Positions 26,708-35,614 of a stretch of 64,000 nt of DNA are shown here, one piece after another. Every line of letters begins with the position of its first letter. Position 1 is the first letter of the stretch. Made by a program: the position numbers and the translations under genes. Below the pieces are notes generated by a model. The model worked only from the letters and a program-made list of their open reading frames with translations. It was not told the origin of the DNA and did no database searches. The stretch lies in contig NZ_QLNV01000010.1 in NCBI RefSeq assembly GCF_003285545.1, positions 79,371 through 143,370 on the forward strand, given 5' to 3'. The DNA comes from Sinomicrobium soli. GTDB lineage: Bacteria; Bacteroidota; Bacteroidia; Flavobacteriales; Flavobacteriaceae.

Positions 26708-27940
26708 ATGACAGGAGATGTATATCAGGATTTCTTTACCGAACTGAGCGATGAGCATTTATCAGGTGTCACCTATAAGAACTTGCTATTAAAGAAAAAA
26801 ATAGTTCGTTATCTCGATCACAAGGGAAAGACTACGATCAATCATATCAGTAAAAGTCTTAATATCAGTGCACCAAAGACCAATGCCTTGCTGCAGGAAC
26901 TCATAGACATAGGTCTGGTAAAGGACTATGGCAAAATGGAGACGGGAGTGGGACGTAAACCACAGCTTTTTGGCTTGATAAGTGATTCCATCTATTTCCT
27001 GGGAGTTAATGTCCGGGAGCATCATGTCGATGTGGGTCTCATCAACTTTAACGAAGATCTTATCTGTATTGAGAAAAACATTCCCTACGAACTGGAAAAT
27101 ACCGAAAGTTCACTGCTCCGTCTCTGTACATTAATAAATACTTTTATAGACAGGGAAACAGCGTGGAAAGACAAGATCGTCAGGATAGAGATTAACCTTT
27201 CCGGAAGGGTTAATCATCAAACAGGATACAGTCATAATTATTTCAACTTTCACGACGAACCCCTGAACAGGATCATTCGTCAAAAAACCGGTATTACCAC
27301 CTTCATAGAAAATGATACCCGGGCAAAAGCATTCGGGGAATTTCATCTTAACCGTATCAAAAACCGTGACAACATATTATATGTCAATGCCGATTACGGA
27401 ATAGGCCTGGGAGTCATGATCGACAACAACCTGCACTACGGCAAATCCGGTTATTCCGGAGAATTCGGACATATCCCCTTTTTCAACAATGAGATCATCT
27501 GTCGCTGCGGAAAGAAAGGGTGCCTGGAAACCGAGGCTTCCGGCCGTGCCCTGGTACAGTCGTTCAGGGAAAAACTGCAATCAGGTTCTACTTCCGGGCT
27601 GCAACATCAATATACGCTCAAGGATATAAAAATGTCACATATTATCGAGGCTGCTCTCCAGGACGATATGCTGGCCATAGAGTTAATAGGGGCCATAGGA
27701 GCCAAACTCGGCAAGGCTGTTTCTACACTCATTCACCTTTATAATCCCGAACTGATTCTTTTCGGGGGAGCCCTTGCAAGTACCGGAGATCATTTTTTTC
27801 TTCCCCTGCAGATGTCTGTCAATAAATATTCCATTAATCTGGTCAAAAACGATACCGAACTAAAATTATCGGAATTCGGTGACGAGGCCGGGGTTTGGGG
27901 CAGCTGCCTTCTCGCCAAGAACCGGCTGTTAAATACCTGA
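26708..27940 (+). CDS. ROK-family transcriptional regulator
   Basis: A protein of 410 residues from ATG 26708 (MTGDVYQDFFTELSDEHLSG), preferred to an in-frame TTG at 26666. An N-terminal winged helix-turn-helix (about 30-85, TTINHISKSLNISAPKTNAL) is joined to a ROK sugar-kinase-like domain. That domain has NADYGIGLGVMI, the EFGHIPF motif and the zinc-binding CRCGKKGCLE (about residues 264-273). ROK repressors of the NagC/Mlc/XylR type release DNA on binding a sugar or amino-sugar phosphate. It is divergent from the SusCD/EEP/AGE operon and convergent with the MFS gene, so it is the likely regulator of locus B. Confidence 0.9.
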   Translation: MTGDVYQDFFTELSDEHLSGVTYKNLLLKKKIVRYLDHKGKTTINHISKSLNISAPKTNALLQELIDIGLVKDYGKMETGVGRKPQLFGLISDSIYFLGVNVREHHVDVGLINFNEDLICIEKNIPYELENTESSLLRLCTLINTFIDRETAWKDKIVRIEINLSGRVNHQTGYSHNYFNFHDEPLNRIIRQKTGITTFIENDTRAKAFGEFHLNRIKNRDNILYVNADYGIGLGVMIDNNLHYGKSGYSGEFGHIPFFNNEIICRCGKKGCLETEASGRALVQSFREKLQSGSTSGLQHQYTLKDIKMSHIIEAALQDDMLAIELIGAIGAKLGKAVSTLIHLYNPELILFGGALASTGDHFFLPLQMSVNKYSINLVKNDTELKLSEFGDEAGVWGSCLLAKNRLLNT

Positions 27941-27951
27941 AAAGCACCCCG

Positions 27952-29364
27952 TTATTTCCGGAACCAGAATTCCTCGATTTCCTCAAGGCTTTTCCCGGCG
28001 GTTTCAGGCACATATCTGTGAATAATATACAGATATGGCAAACACATAATGGCAAAAAAGACAAAAGTACCCTGTGGGGTCAGCGTATCCAGGAACCAGG
28101 GGGTAAACTGCCCTATCAGGAAAGTTCCTATCCAGAGGGCAAACCCCGTAACAGCCATGGCGCTTCCCCTGATAACGGTAGGAAACATCTCGGATAACAG
28201 TACAAAGATCACCGCCGAAATAGAGCCTGCCGTAAAAAAAATGTACGCGAGAAAAAAGCATAACAGCCATATATCGGAAAGGCCATATCTTCCGGAAAAG
28301 GTAAAGTAAAGAGCGATTAATACCAGCGAAACAATCATACCGCTTACTCCCAGATACACCAGGAATTTTCGTCCCACACGATCTATAATCAGCAAAGCCA
28401 ATATCGTGGTAATGGCATTAATACTCCCGATCAGCACCTGATAAAACAGGGCATCGCCTCCGGATAGCCCGCTCTTCTCAAAAATCACCGGTCCGTAATA
28501 CAAGACCGCATTGACCCCCATAAATTGTCCGAGCAGGGCGATGGCGGCTCCTATCCATACCATTCTCCTGAAAACACTATGTCTGAATATAGCTGACATT
28601 CCGCCCCCACGCTGCCCGGAACCGTGGTCAATTGCCTTTATCTGCTCTGATACCTGTCTGGCAGATCCGTATATTTTTTGCAGAACCTTCCCGGCTTCTG
28701 TCCGCTTTTTTTTCAGCAACAACCACCTCGGACTTTCCGGAAGGCACATAATTACCCCCAGAAAAAGAAAAGCAGGAACTGCTTCCATCCCCAGCATGCC
28801 CCTCCATACTTCCCGGTGAAAGACAAGGTTTAATACGCCTTCACCGAAATGTCTGCTACCCGAAAACTCCAGTAAATTATAATTAGCGATATAGGCGCCG
28901 ACAAACCCTATGGTTATCGCCAGTTGATATAACGATACAAGCCCTCCCCTTATACGCGCAAGTGCTATTTCAGAAATATACATGGGCGATATGATCGAGA
29001 TCATGCCAATACCTATTCCCCCCAGTATACGGTACACGATGAGAAATGTCATTTCTGCCGCCAGGGCACAGCCTATAGCCGAAACCAGGAAGAAAACCGC
29101 CGACACTGCCATAGCCCTCTTTCTTCCTGCCCTGTCACTCAGCCATCCCGCTGCCAATACACCTGCCATAGAACCTATCAGGGCTGAACTTACATACCAC
29201 CCCTGGGCAAAAGCATCAAGGTGAAATTGTTCGGAGACCATTCCTATGGTTCCTGAAATCACGGCAGTATCATAACCAAAAAGAAAACCGCCAAGTGCGG
29301 CTACCAGGGAAAGAAAGATAACATATAAGGTATTAACTCCCGAAGAAACGGTCGAACTTTTCAT
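27952..29364 (-). CDS. Sugar-porter family MFS transporter
   Basis: A protein of 470 residues with 12 predicted membrane segments. Signature motifs of the sugar-porter branch: GFLFGYDTAVISG in segment 1, DRAGRKRAM between segments 2 and 3, PESPRWLLLKKK in the central loop, DRVGRKFL between 8 and 9, and PETAGKSLEEIEEFW at the C-terminus. The protein should be a proton-coupled (or facilitated) monosaccharide importer in the inner membrane, XylE/GalP-like. Its stop lies 11 bp from the stop of the convergent ROK gene. It probably takes up the sugar liberated by locus B. Confidence 0.92.
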   Translation of the reverse strand: MKSSTVSSGVNTLYVIFLSLVAALGGFLFGYDTAVISGTIGMVSEQFHLDAFAQGWYVSSALIGSMAGVLAAGWLSDRAGRKRAMAVSAVFFLVSAIGCALAAEMTFLIVYRILGGIGIGMISIISPMYISEIALARIRGGLVSLYQLAITIGFVGAYIANYNLLEFSGSRHFGEGVLNLVFHREVWRGMLGMEAVPAFLFLGVIMCLPESPRWLLLKKKRTEAGKVLQKIYGSARQVSEQIKAIDHGSGQRGGGMSAIFRHSVFRRMVWIGAAIALLGQFMGVNAVLYYGPVIFEKSGLSGGDALFYQVLIGSINAITTILALLIIDRVGRKFLVYLGVSGMIVSLVLIALYFTFSGRYGLSDIWLLCFFLAYIFFTAGSISAVIFVLLSEMFPTVIRGSAMAVTGFALWIGTFLIGQFTPWFLDTLTPQGTFVFFAIMCLPYLYIIHRYVPETAGKSLEEIEEFWFRK

Positions 29365-29414
29365 GTACTAAGATGGCTGTATTAAACGACAACAATATTA
29401 ATAAATTTTTTTAT

Positions 29415-29431
29415 TAATTACAGTGTAATTA
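29415..29431. promoter_or_regulatory. 17-bp AT-rich palindrome upstream of the MFS gene
   Basis: TAATTACA-G-TGTAATTA is perfectly symmetric around one base. It lies 51 bp before the MFS start and 21 bp past the end of the WG-repeat gene. It may be an operator for the transporter. The AT-rich stem makes a terminator role unlikely. Confidence 0.3.
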
Positions 29432-29451
29432 AATTAATTTTTATTATTGTG

Positions 29452-32127
29452 TTACCGGATAAACTCTTGAAGCGTTTTACCCAGCCATTTCAAACTCTCT
29501 CCTGTTCCGGTATAATACTTCCACTCCTCCCCTTCCTTACCCAGCACCGGGAACGAGAGATCGACGGTAATATCGAAGTGATACAACAAGCCGTCAAAAG
29601 CAATGTCGTCCAATACCGTTGGTATCACGGTATTGCCACCGGGGTCAGCTACGCCGAATTTTACCGGGGGGGTCCGGTTTCCGTAGTAATTCTTGTCTAT
29701 ATACCGGTTTCCTCCCTTTTTCAGCAAAAAGCCCTTTCCGTTCTTAAAGGGCAGTACCTTGCTGAACTGCGGTTCGACGAGCACTTTTCCCTGGTGTCCT
29801 GCCATACCCATAAACAACCTTTGCATTCCGCCGGGTTCCCTCTTCAGCAGCAAAAGGTGGTTTTCCGTGCGATACACCGGATCGCCCTGTGCGGTATAAT
29901 CATATTCCAGGGGGACTACCAGCTTCCCCGTACGGTCGGCATAACCGTACTTTATATTTCCTGTCCCGGAATCATCCTGTTTTCCCAAAAGGATCATACC
30001 GTGTTTGACACGGTCAGAGGCCAGCTCATATTCCAAAGGGACCACCGCTTCCCCCATAGTATTGATAAAACCATATTTATGCCGGTTGCCAGTCGTGATA
30101 TCTATCCGGGCCAGGCCATCATTAAAATCCCTTATTACAGGCAGTGTATTCGCAGTATCCGGTTTACGGCTGTAATAATAAGCACTGTATTCCCGGGGCA
30201 ATATCCTGTTTTCGGAAGTCCGGTACAGGTTTCCGGAGAGACTGTCTTCCGATACCAGCAATACTTCCGGCGACCCCGTTTTCCAGACTACGGGATATTT
30301 CAGCGGAACCCGTTTTTCCTTACGGGGCAGGAACAACTGGTTTTTACCCGGTTGCTCCAGCAGCCATACTTCATTGGAAAGTGTCGATATCCCCTCGTAT
30401 TCCACAGGCAGTATTTCTCTTCCGTCAAAACCGAAAAGGCCGCTTACCGTTATTTCAGCACCGTTTTTTCCATACACCTTCCTGCTCACCGATATCCCGA
30501 GGTCACCGACCGGTTCCAGCTTTGTATAAGCCACCGGCAACAACTGTTTTCCTTCTACAGTAAAAAGCCCTTTATTACCTTGACCGTAGGCCTCGGTACT
30601 CACGACGACAAGATCTTTGCGTTCCTGTTTGCGCACATCGCCGTATGCTGCGGGAATAACCTCCTTTTTCAGTACGATATCGAAAAGTCCGCGGTTCCCG
30701 TTGCGCTCCACTACCACCAGTTGCGGGTATTGGCTGTCGTAATGATCCCAGCTTTGGTATTGCAGCGGCATTACCTGTTCTCCTTCGGGGTCCAGCAATC
30801 CCGTTTTTCCGTCGTATTCCACCTGTACCAGCCCGGGAAGCTCTACGCCAGTGCCCCCGATATAACCGCTATAAGCCCCTTCCACCTTGTGAAATGCAGG
30901 CTGTACCACAACATCATTTTCCGGGTTATAAAAACCATACATCCCTGCATCTTCCGTCCTGAACAGGTAACTGCGGGTACCATCTGCCCGGGATATTTCA
31001 AAAGGATATATATCATCATAACCGGGGAGCAACACATCGCTCCCTTCGATATCCATGATACCGTACTTTCCGTCCATCCTGAAGATCAGGTAATCCCGGT
31101 AAAACCTGATATCTTCATAACGGGGTTCCTGCACTACTTTCCCATGTATATCGGCTATCCCGTAATAATCTCCCTGTTTCAACAGGAAAAACGGACACCG
31201 GTCCTGGCTGTATATATCATGGGCAGTACGTATATCATCATAAACCGGGGGCAATAAATCATTACCACGGCTATCCGACAGGCCTCGTTTTCCGCCTGCA
31301 AGGGTCTTGACGAACCCTCCTTCCATCAATTCTCCCCCTGCGAATTCCCTCGCATCGGGAATATAGATCAGTACCGGTACGCCATCTCTTTTAAATGCCT
31401 GTACCCAGTCGTCACTACGCATTCCCCAATGTTCATGTTCGTAAAGAAAGGGCACCAACACCTTATTTTCAAAAGAGACCACACCCCATCGGTCATCCAT
31501 ACTCGCATAGACGTAATCCGATTTGAGCCCGCAACCCCAGCAATAGTCCATCTTTTCATATATGGCAGGTACGGTCATCTCCTTTTTTTCCAGGTCGTAT
31601 ACCCCCCATTTCCCTTCCGACATTACCATAAAACGGGTACCGTCCAGGCCGGTATGATCTTCAAAAACCTCCAGGTCCGGGCTTCCGGCTTTGCCGGTAT
31701 TTCCGGTATTTTCCGGTAGTATACCGTATTTCCGGAATATTTCGTCCGTATAATTATACCGTGGGTGCAGCAACCAGGATCCGTCGGGGGCAAGAACACC
31801 CCATTTATTGTCCCTGCCGCGATATACGGCAAAAACAGTACGGGGAATACCGTCCGGGTCGCTTTCTGTTTCCTCCCGGAACTGTTCCACGGCCCATGCC
31901 TTGCCAAAACCCTCCCCGTCATATATTTTATCAAAGGCATACTGCCCGGTAGTATCTATATAAAAACTTTTCCCGTCCTGTACTATCCTCGCAAATCCCC
32001 CTACAAAACGGGAAAGGGCATCCCCCGGTTCGTCTTCCGCCTGTACGGTAACCTCTACCACCTGTGCCGCTCCGAAATAACCGGAAAGAAGTAAAGCCGA
32101 CACTACAAGTATTTTCCTGATTTTCAT
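29452..32127 (-). CDS. Large WG-repeat protein, secreted
   Basis: About 891 residues from ATG 32127 (MKIRKILVVSALLLSGYFGA-AQ), preferred over ATG 32169 because it gives a clean signal peptide. Nearly the whole protein consists of WG beta-repeats with the pattern GKWGVxDxxGxxxxPxxYxx, for example RDNKWGVLAPDGSWLLHPRY, GKWGVYDLEKKEMTVPAIYE and GKYGIMDIEGSDVLLPGYDD. The function of WG repeats is not settled; they are seen as binding or scaffold modules. It lies 121 bp after the FHS transporter of locus C. A long open frame on the other strand is a shadow. Confidence 0.85.
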   Translation of the reverse strand: MKIRKILVVSALLLSGYFGAAQVVEVTVQAEDEPGDALSRFVGGFARIVQDGKSFYIDTTGQYAFDKIYDGEGFGKAWAVEQFREETESDPDGIPRTVFAVYRGRDNKWGVLAPDGSWLLHPRYNYTDEIFRKYGILPENTGNTGKAGSPDLEVFEDHTGLDGTRFMVMSEGKWGVYDLEKKEMTVPAIYEKMDYCWGCGLKSDYVYASMDDRWGVVSFENKVLVPFLYEHEHWGMRSDDWVQAFKRDGVPVLIYIPDAREFAGGELMEGGFVKTLAGGKRGLSDSRGNDLLPPVYDDIRTAHDIYSQDRCPFFLLKQGDYYGIADIHGKVVQEPRYEDIRFYRDYLIFRMDGKYGIMDIEGSDVLLPGYDDIYPFEISRADGTRSYLFRTEDAGMYGFYNPENDVVVQPAFHKVEGAYSGYIGGTGVELPGLVQVEYDGKTGLLDPEGEQVMPLQYQSWDHYDSQYPQLVVVERNGNRGLFDIVLKKEVIPAAYGDVRKQERKDLVVVSTEAYGQGNKGLFTVEGKQLLPVAYTKLEPVGDLGISVSRKVYGKNGAEITVSGLFGFDGREILPVEYEGISTLSNEVWLLEQPGKNQLFLPRKEKRVPLKYPVVWKTGSPEVLLVSEDSLSGNLYRTSENRILPREYSAYYYSRKPDTANTLPVIRDFNDGLARIDITTGNRHKYGFINTMGEAVVPLEYELASDRVKHGMILLGKQDDSGTGNIKYGYADRTGKLVVPLEYDYTAQGDPVYRTENHLLLLKREPGGMQRLFMGMAGHQGKVLVEPQFSKVLPFKNGKGFLLKKGGNRYIDKNYYGNRTPPVKFGVADPGGNTVIPTVLDDIAFDGLLYHFDITVDLSFPVLGKEGEEWKYYTGTGESLKWLGKTLQEFIR

Positions 32128-32289
32128 AACCTTCCTGTTCAAACATTCACCGGAAAGCATCCTCCGCATTCCCGGATCGCAAATGAACTGCGAAGGTACG
32201 TTTCCACTCCCTTTCTGTCAATACAGGAAATCCGTTATTCGTGTGGTATCGGTTATTGGGTTGTTAAGTTAATAAGTTACTGATACCCC

Positions 32290-33705
32290 CTAATGGGCTG
32301 CGCCCTGTACCGGTAGCTTTTTCCGGGAACAGTAGACCCCGTAATACAGTATATACAGATAGCAGAATACCGGCACGATAAAAGACCGGTGCAATCCCAC
32401 CGGTGTATCCGCCACAAACCCCTGTATCAACGGGACTATGGCCCCGCCAAGGATGGCCATGACCAGCAGGGACGACCCCTGGCTGGTGTATTTCCCGAGT
32501 CCCTGTATGCCCAGGGTATAGATATTGGAGAACATGATGGAATTGAATATCCCGATACCCAGAACGGCATACATGGCAGTATACCCGTCAAAAAAGATGG
32601 TTGCCAGTAGCAGTAATACGTTGATTGCAGCAAAAATGGCCAGGGTAGACGCCGGCCTGGAACGGCCGACAAAAAACGCCAGCAGGTTGAGTATGATAAA
32701 CACGATAAAAAAGCTCATCTGGCTAAAACTGAGGTCTACAATACTGTACACCAGGGCAAAAACCCCTACGGCAATGGCCACCATACTGGCCAGCTTTTTG
32801 GATGGGGACATCGACTGGTTAAGCGATACCGCCCCGAGAAACCTGCCTATCATGGCACCTCCCCAGTACATGGACAGGTAGTTTTTACTCACGGTTTCAG
32901 ACAGGCCTGCAATGCTGTCCAGTTCCATAAAGCCTATCATAAAGCTCCCTATGGCCACCTCGCCGCCCACATAACAGAATATCCCGATAACCCCGAGCCG
33001 CAACTGCGGGAACTTCAGCGCCCCCAGACCGTCTGTCTCAGCGTTTTCTTCTTCATCCGGAGTAAAAGAAGGGAGTTTTACCCGGTAGATCATCAATGCG
33101 ATAAGTACAAAAACAACGGCAAAGGCCAGGTAGGGGATACGTGTGGCTGCCGGGCTGATATTGCCGCCTTCTCCGGCAAAAAATTCAAAAATAAGATGCC
33201 CTCCCAGAACCGGTGCTATGGTAGTCCCCAGCGAATTAAAAGCCTGGGTCATATTGAGCCGGCTCGATGCGGAATCCTCCGGACCGAGAAGGGACACATA
33301 GGCATTGGCCGTGATCTGCAGTACGGTAAGCCCCAGCCCCAGAACAAACAATGCCCCGAGAAAGAGCCCGTATACCGAAAAAGTGGCTGCCGGGTAAAAA
33401 AGGGCACAGCCGGAAGCCGCAAGTACAATACCGGCTATAATTCCCTTTTTGTAACCTATCCGGTTGATCGGGTCTCCCCGGAAACGGGACACGAGAAAAT
33501 AGGCCAGCGACCCCAGGAAATAGGCACCGAAAAAACAGAACTGTACCAGCATCGACTGGAAATAGGTAAGATTGAAAAGCTGCTGTAAATACGGAATAAG
33601 GATATCATTCATACAGGTGATAAACCCCCACATGAAAAACAGTACGGTTACCGCAATCAACGGTACGAGGTACCGCGGTTGCGAATTGGATGATTGATTG
33701 TTCAT
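32290..33705 (-). CDS. FHS-family sugar MFS transporter (FucP/GluP-like)
   Basis: A protein of 471 residues with 12 membrane segments. It begins LVPLIAVTVLFFMWGFITCM with NDILIPYLQQLFNLTYFQSM, and further carries GLGLTVLQITANAYVSLLGP and SRLNMTQAFNSLGTTIAPVL. These mark the fucose-galactose/glucose-hexuronate symporter branch. It is an inner-membrane proton or sodium symporter for a hexose, deoxyhexose or related sugar. It sits in locus C downstream of GH2/SusC/SusD and has a LacI-like operator upstream, so it probably has its own promoter. Confidence 0.92.
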   Translation of the reverse strand: MNNQSSNSQPRYLVPLIAVTVLFFMWGFITCMNDILIPYLQQLFNLTYFQSMLVQFCFFGAYFLGSLAYFLVSRFRGDPINRIGYKKGIIAGIVLAASGCALFYPAATFSVYGLFLGALFVLGLGLTVLQITANAYVSLLGPEDSASSRLNMTQAFNSLGTTIAPVLGGHLIFEFFAGEGGNISPAATRIPYLAFAVVFVLIALMIYRVKLPSFTPDEEENAETDGLGALKFPQLRLGVIGIFCYVGGEVAIGSFMIGFMELDSIAGLSETVSKNYLSMYWGGAMIGRFLGAVSLNQSMSPSKKLASMVAIAVGVFALVYSIVDLSFSQMSFFIVFIILNLLAFFVGRSRPASTLAIFAAINVLLLLATIFFDGYTAMYAVLGIGIFNSIMFSNIYTLGIQGLGKYTSQGSSLLVMAILGGAIVPLIQGFVADTPVGLHRSFIVPVFCYLYILYYGVYCSRKKLPVQGAAH

Positions 33706-33794
33706 TAAAGCGTGTGTTTGTTACTATATATGGTTCTTAACAGTGAAATCGTTTTAACCATCCTCGCCGGGAGAAAAGATCATTTTGCCCCGTA

Positions 33795-33818
33795 TTTTGC
33801 TAAAACGTTTAAGCAAAA
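33795..33818. promoter_or_regulatory. LacI-family type operator upstream of the FHS transporter
   Basis: TTTTGCTAAAACGTTTAAGCAAAA is symmetric at 22 of 24 positions around AACGTT, the usual centre of LacI/GalR operators. It lies 90 bp before the transporter start and overlaps a TATTTTTG box (minus strand, 33821-33814). No LacI-type gene is in the window, so the regulator would be encoded elsewhere. Confidence 0.5.
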
Positions 33819-33821
33819 ATA
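33814..33821 (-). promoter_or_regulatory. Candidate -7 box (TATTTTTG) of the FHS transporter
   Basis: An exact match to the Bacteroidota TAnnTTTG box, overlapping the LacI-like palindrome so that a bound repressor would block it. No good TTG -33 element stands at the usual distance, so this is weak by itself. Confidence 0.3.
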
Positions 33822-33989
33822 ACATAAAAATCCGGCCGCGATCTATAAATTGCTATTTTCAAAGCAAAAAAAATGAAGTTAATGCAGGCAAACGCATACG
33901 AAAAAAGGAATCATCCAAGGGTATTTTCCCGAATGATTTTTCTTGGTCCGTTATCGCCGGCAACCGCCGTAAAAGAAAGGGCTTTACGA

Positions 33990-35501
33990 TCATGACCAGT
34001 TTTCATTCAGGGCATAAATACGCTTTTTCAGGTCGTTGAAGTATTTTATCGCTCTTCCATATCGTTCCGTATCCCACCAGCTTACGGCAGAAACAGCGCT
34101 GTTGTAATCATCGGTATACTGGGTATACAGGTTAATCCGGGAGCCCTCATCACCCGTGTCGAGATCAAAATGAAAGAACCCGAAAGCACCGTTCTCTCCG
34201 CAGTCTTTATCTCCTGTATACTGCAATGGTACAACCGCACTGATACGCGCACATTTCCCCCCGGGATTATCGGCCTGCCTGAACTGCCAGTTACAATTGC
34301 CAAACCACAGCTGTTCGGCATCATCGTTGTAGTAATCGCTGTATTTCTGCCTGATTACCGGCAAATCCAGTATGGCCTGTACCTCCCCGACAGTAACCGT
34401 TTCCCTGAAACGCTCCCGCAGGTGTTCCATTTCACTCCATTCCACGAGCAATTTCTCCCACATGGGCTGCGTCAGCGGACCGAACACCTCGTGTTCGGGC
34501 AGTTCCGGATCGTAATAATACCATTTCGTTTCCGTTCCTTCTTCGATATACCTGCAGATTACCGCGACCTGCAACGCTCCCGAAGTATTTTTCTCATACC
34601 GGATCAAAACTGCCTTATCACCACTCTGGAAATACACCCTTTCACTTCCCTCCGTATGCTGTTGCACGCTTACCCTTTTAAAATCATCCCCCTTCCAGTA
34701 TTCCACGACCTGGTAATCTCCGGATATTTTCGCTCCGAAAGCATCCGTAAAAAGCGGCGATTCCCTCAAACGCTTCAGGTTATGGCCATTAAACTCCAGG
34801 CTTTCAAAAACCAGGGGTACCTCTTCATTCTTAACGGGCATATTACCATCATCAAGCAGTATGTCCAGCCCTTCCTTCATCCGGTAGAATATCTCAGAAT
34901 CATTCAGCCAGTCCTTATAACTATAAGGGGCATCAACCAGGTCGTCGTCGTCCAAAAGACATTCCGGGTGAAATACCGGTTCCAGCACTTCCCGTTCAAA
35001 GATGCTTTCCGCCTCGTCCCAGAAAAAGTGACGATAATCTACCCCCCGGCCATCACTAAAGCGTTGATGATCAAAACCGTAGTCGGTACTCAAAAAAGTA
35101 TTGACCCCGATATGTCCGTTAACGACCAGGTTTCCGTGATTGTAATCTCCCCAGTACAGTCCGTTCACTTCCAGATCGCCGGCAACATAAATCTCCTGTC
35201 CACCCACAACAATGTTTCCAGCCTTCAGGTTACCGAGAACGATAAGCCCTACTGCCCCGTCGGTCTCCCTGTTACTGATGTTTCCTGCCCTGAGATCACC
35301 ATTTACCAGGATAAGACTATAGGCTACCTCATCCCCGTCAAAAGAAAAGTCCAGGTCCAGGTGGTCCAGGTTTATATCCCCTTCCATATACAGGGCCCTG
35401 TCGCCATCAGTCATTCCGTGATTCATACTTTCACAGAACCAGCAATCCGGGGGAAGCAGTTCCTTTATCTGTTCGAGTCCTTTTACGGGATAAGCATTCA
35501 T
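33990..35501 (-). CDS. Bactofilin-like hypothetical protein of locus C
   Basis: A protein of 503 residues with no signal peptide or membrane segment. Residues about 30-140 show short hydrophobic repeats with Gly-Asp/Asn turns (LILVNGDLRAGNI, LIVLGNLKAGNIVV, EIYVAGDLEVNGLYWG, NLVVNGHI). This looks like a parallel beta-helix, as in bactofilins and polymer-forming proteins. The remaining 350 residues are rich in Trp, Tyr and acidic residues and match nothing I can name. It lies between SusD and the FHS transporter, co-oriented with both. Function unknown; a cytoplasmic scaffold is one idea. Confidence 0.7.
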   Translation of the reverse strand: MNAYPVKGLEQIKELLPPDCWFCESMNHGMTDGDRALYMEGDINLDHLDLDFSFDGDEVAYSLILVNGDLRAGNISNRETDGAVGLIVLGNLKAGNIVVGGQEIYVAGDLEVNGLYWGDYNHGNLVVNGHIGVNTFLSTDYGFDHQRFSDGRGVDYRHFFWDEAESIFEREVLEPVFHPECLLDDDDLVDAPYSYKDWLNDSEIFYRMKEGLDILLDDGNMPVKNEEVPLVFESLEFNGHNLKRLRESPLFTDAFGAKISGDYQVVEYWKGDDFKRVSVQQHTEGSERVYFQSGDKAVLIRYEKNTSGALQVAVICRYIEEGTETKWYYYDPELPEHEVFGPLTQPMWEKLLVEWSEMEHLRERFRETVTVGEVQAILDLPVIRQKYSDYYNDDAEQLWFGNCNWQFRQADNPGGKCARISAVVPLQYTGDKDCGENGAFGFFHFDLDTGDEGSRINLYTQYTDDYNSAVSAVSWWDTERYGRAIKYFNDLKKRIYALNENWS

Positions 35502-35614
35502 AAAAACATTTTTAGGTCCTTCAAAGATAAACTCCGGAACCTTATCACAAAATCACCGGAAACAGTGATTTTGTGATATGCTTTCCCATAAAAAGGAGGT
35601 ATAGTCCCGAGGTC

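Noticed and set aside
29449..31257. Plus-strand open frame of 602 codons
   Set aside because: It is a shadow opposite the WG-repeat gene. Composition is rich in Phe, His, Arg and Tyr without domain pattern; the minus-strand frame has a signal peptide and regular repeats.
34170..35576. Plus-strand open frame of 468 codons
   Set aside because: It lies antisense to the bactofilin-like gene. The minus frame has ordered GD/NGL repeats and is co-oriented with the operon; the plus frame is low-information.
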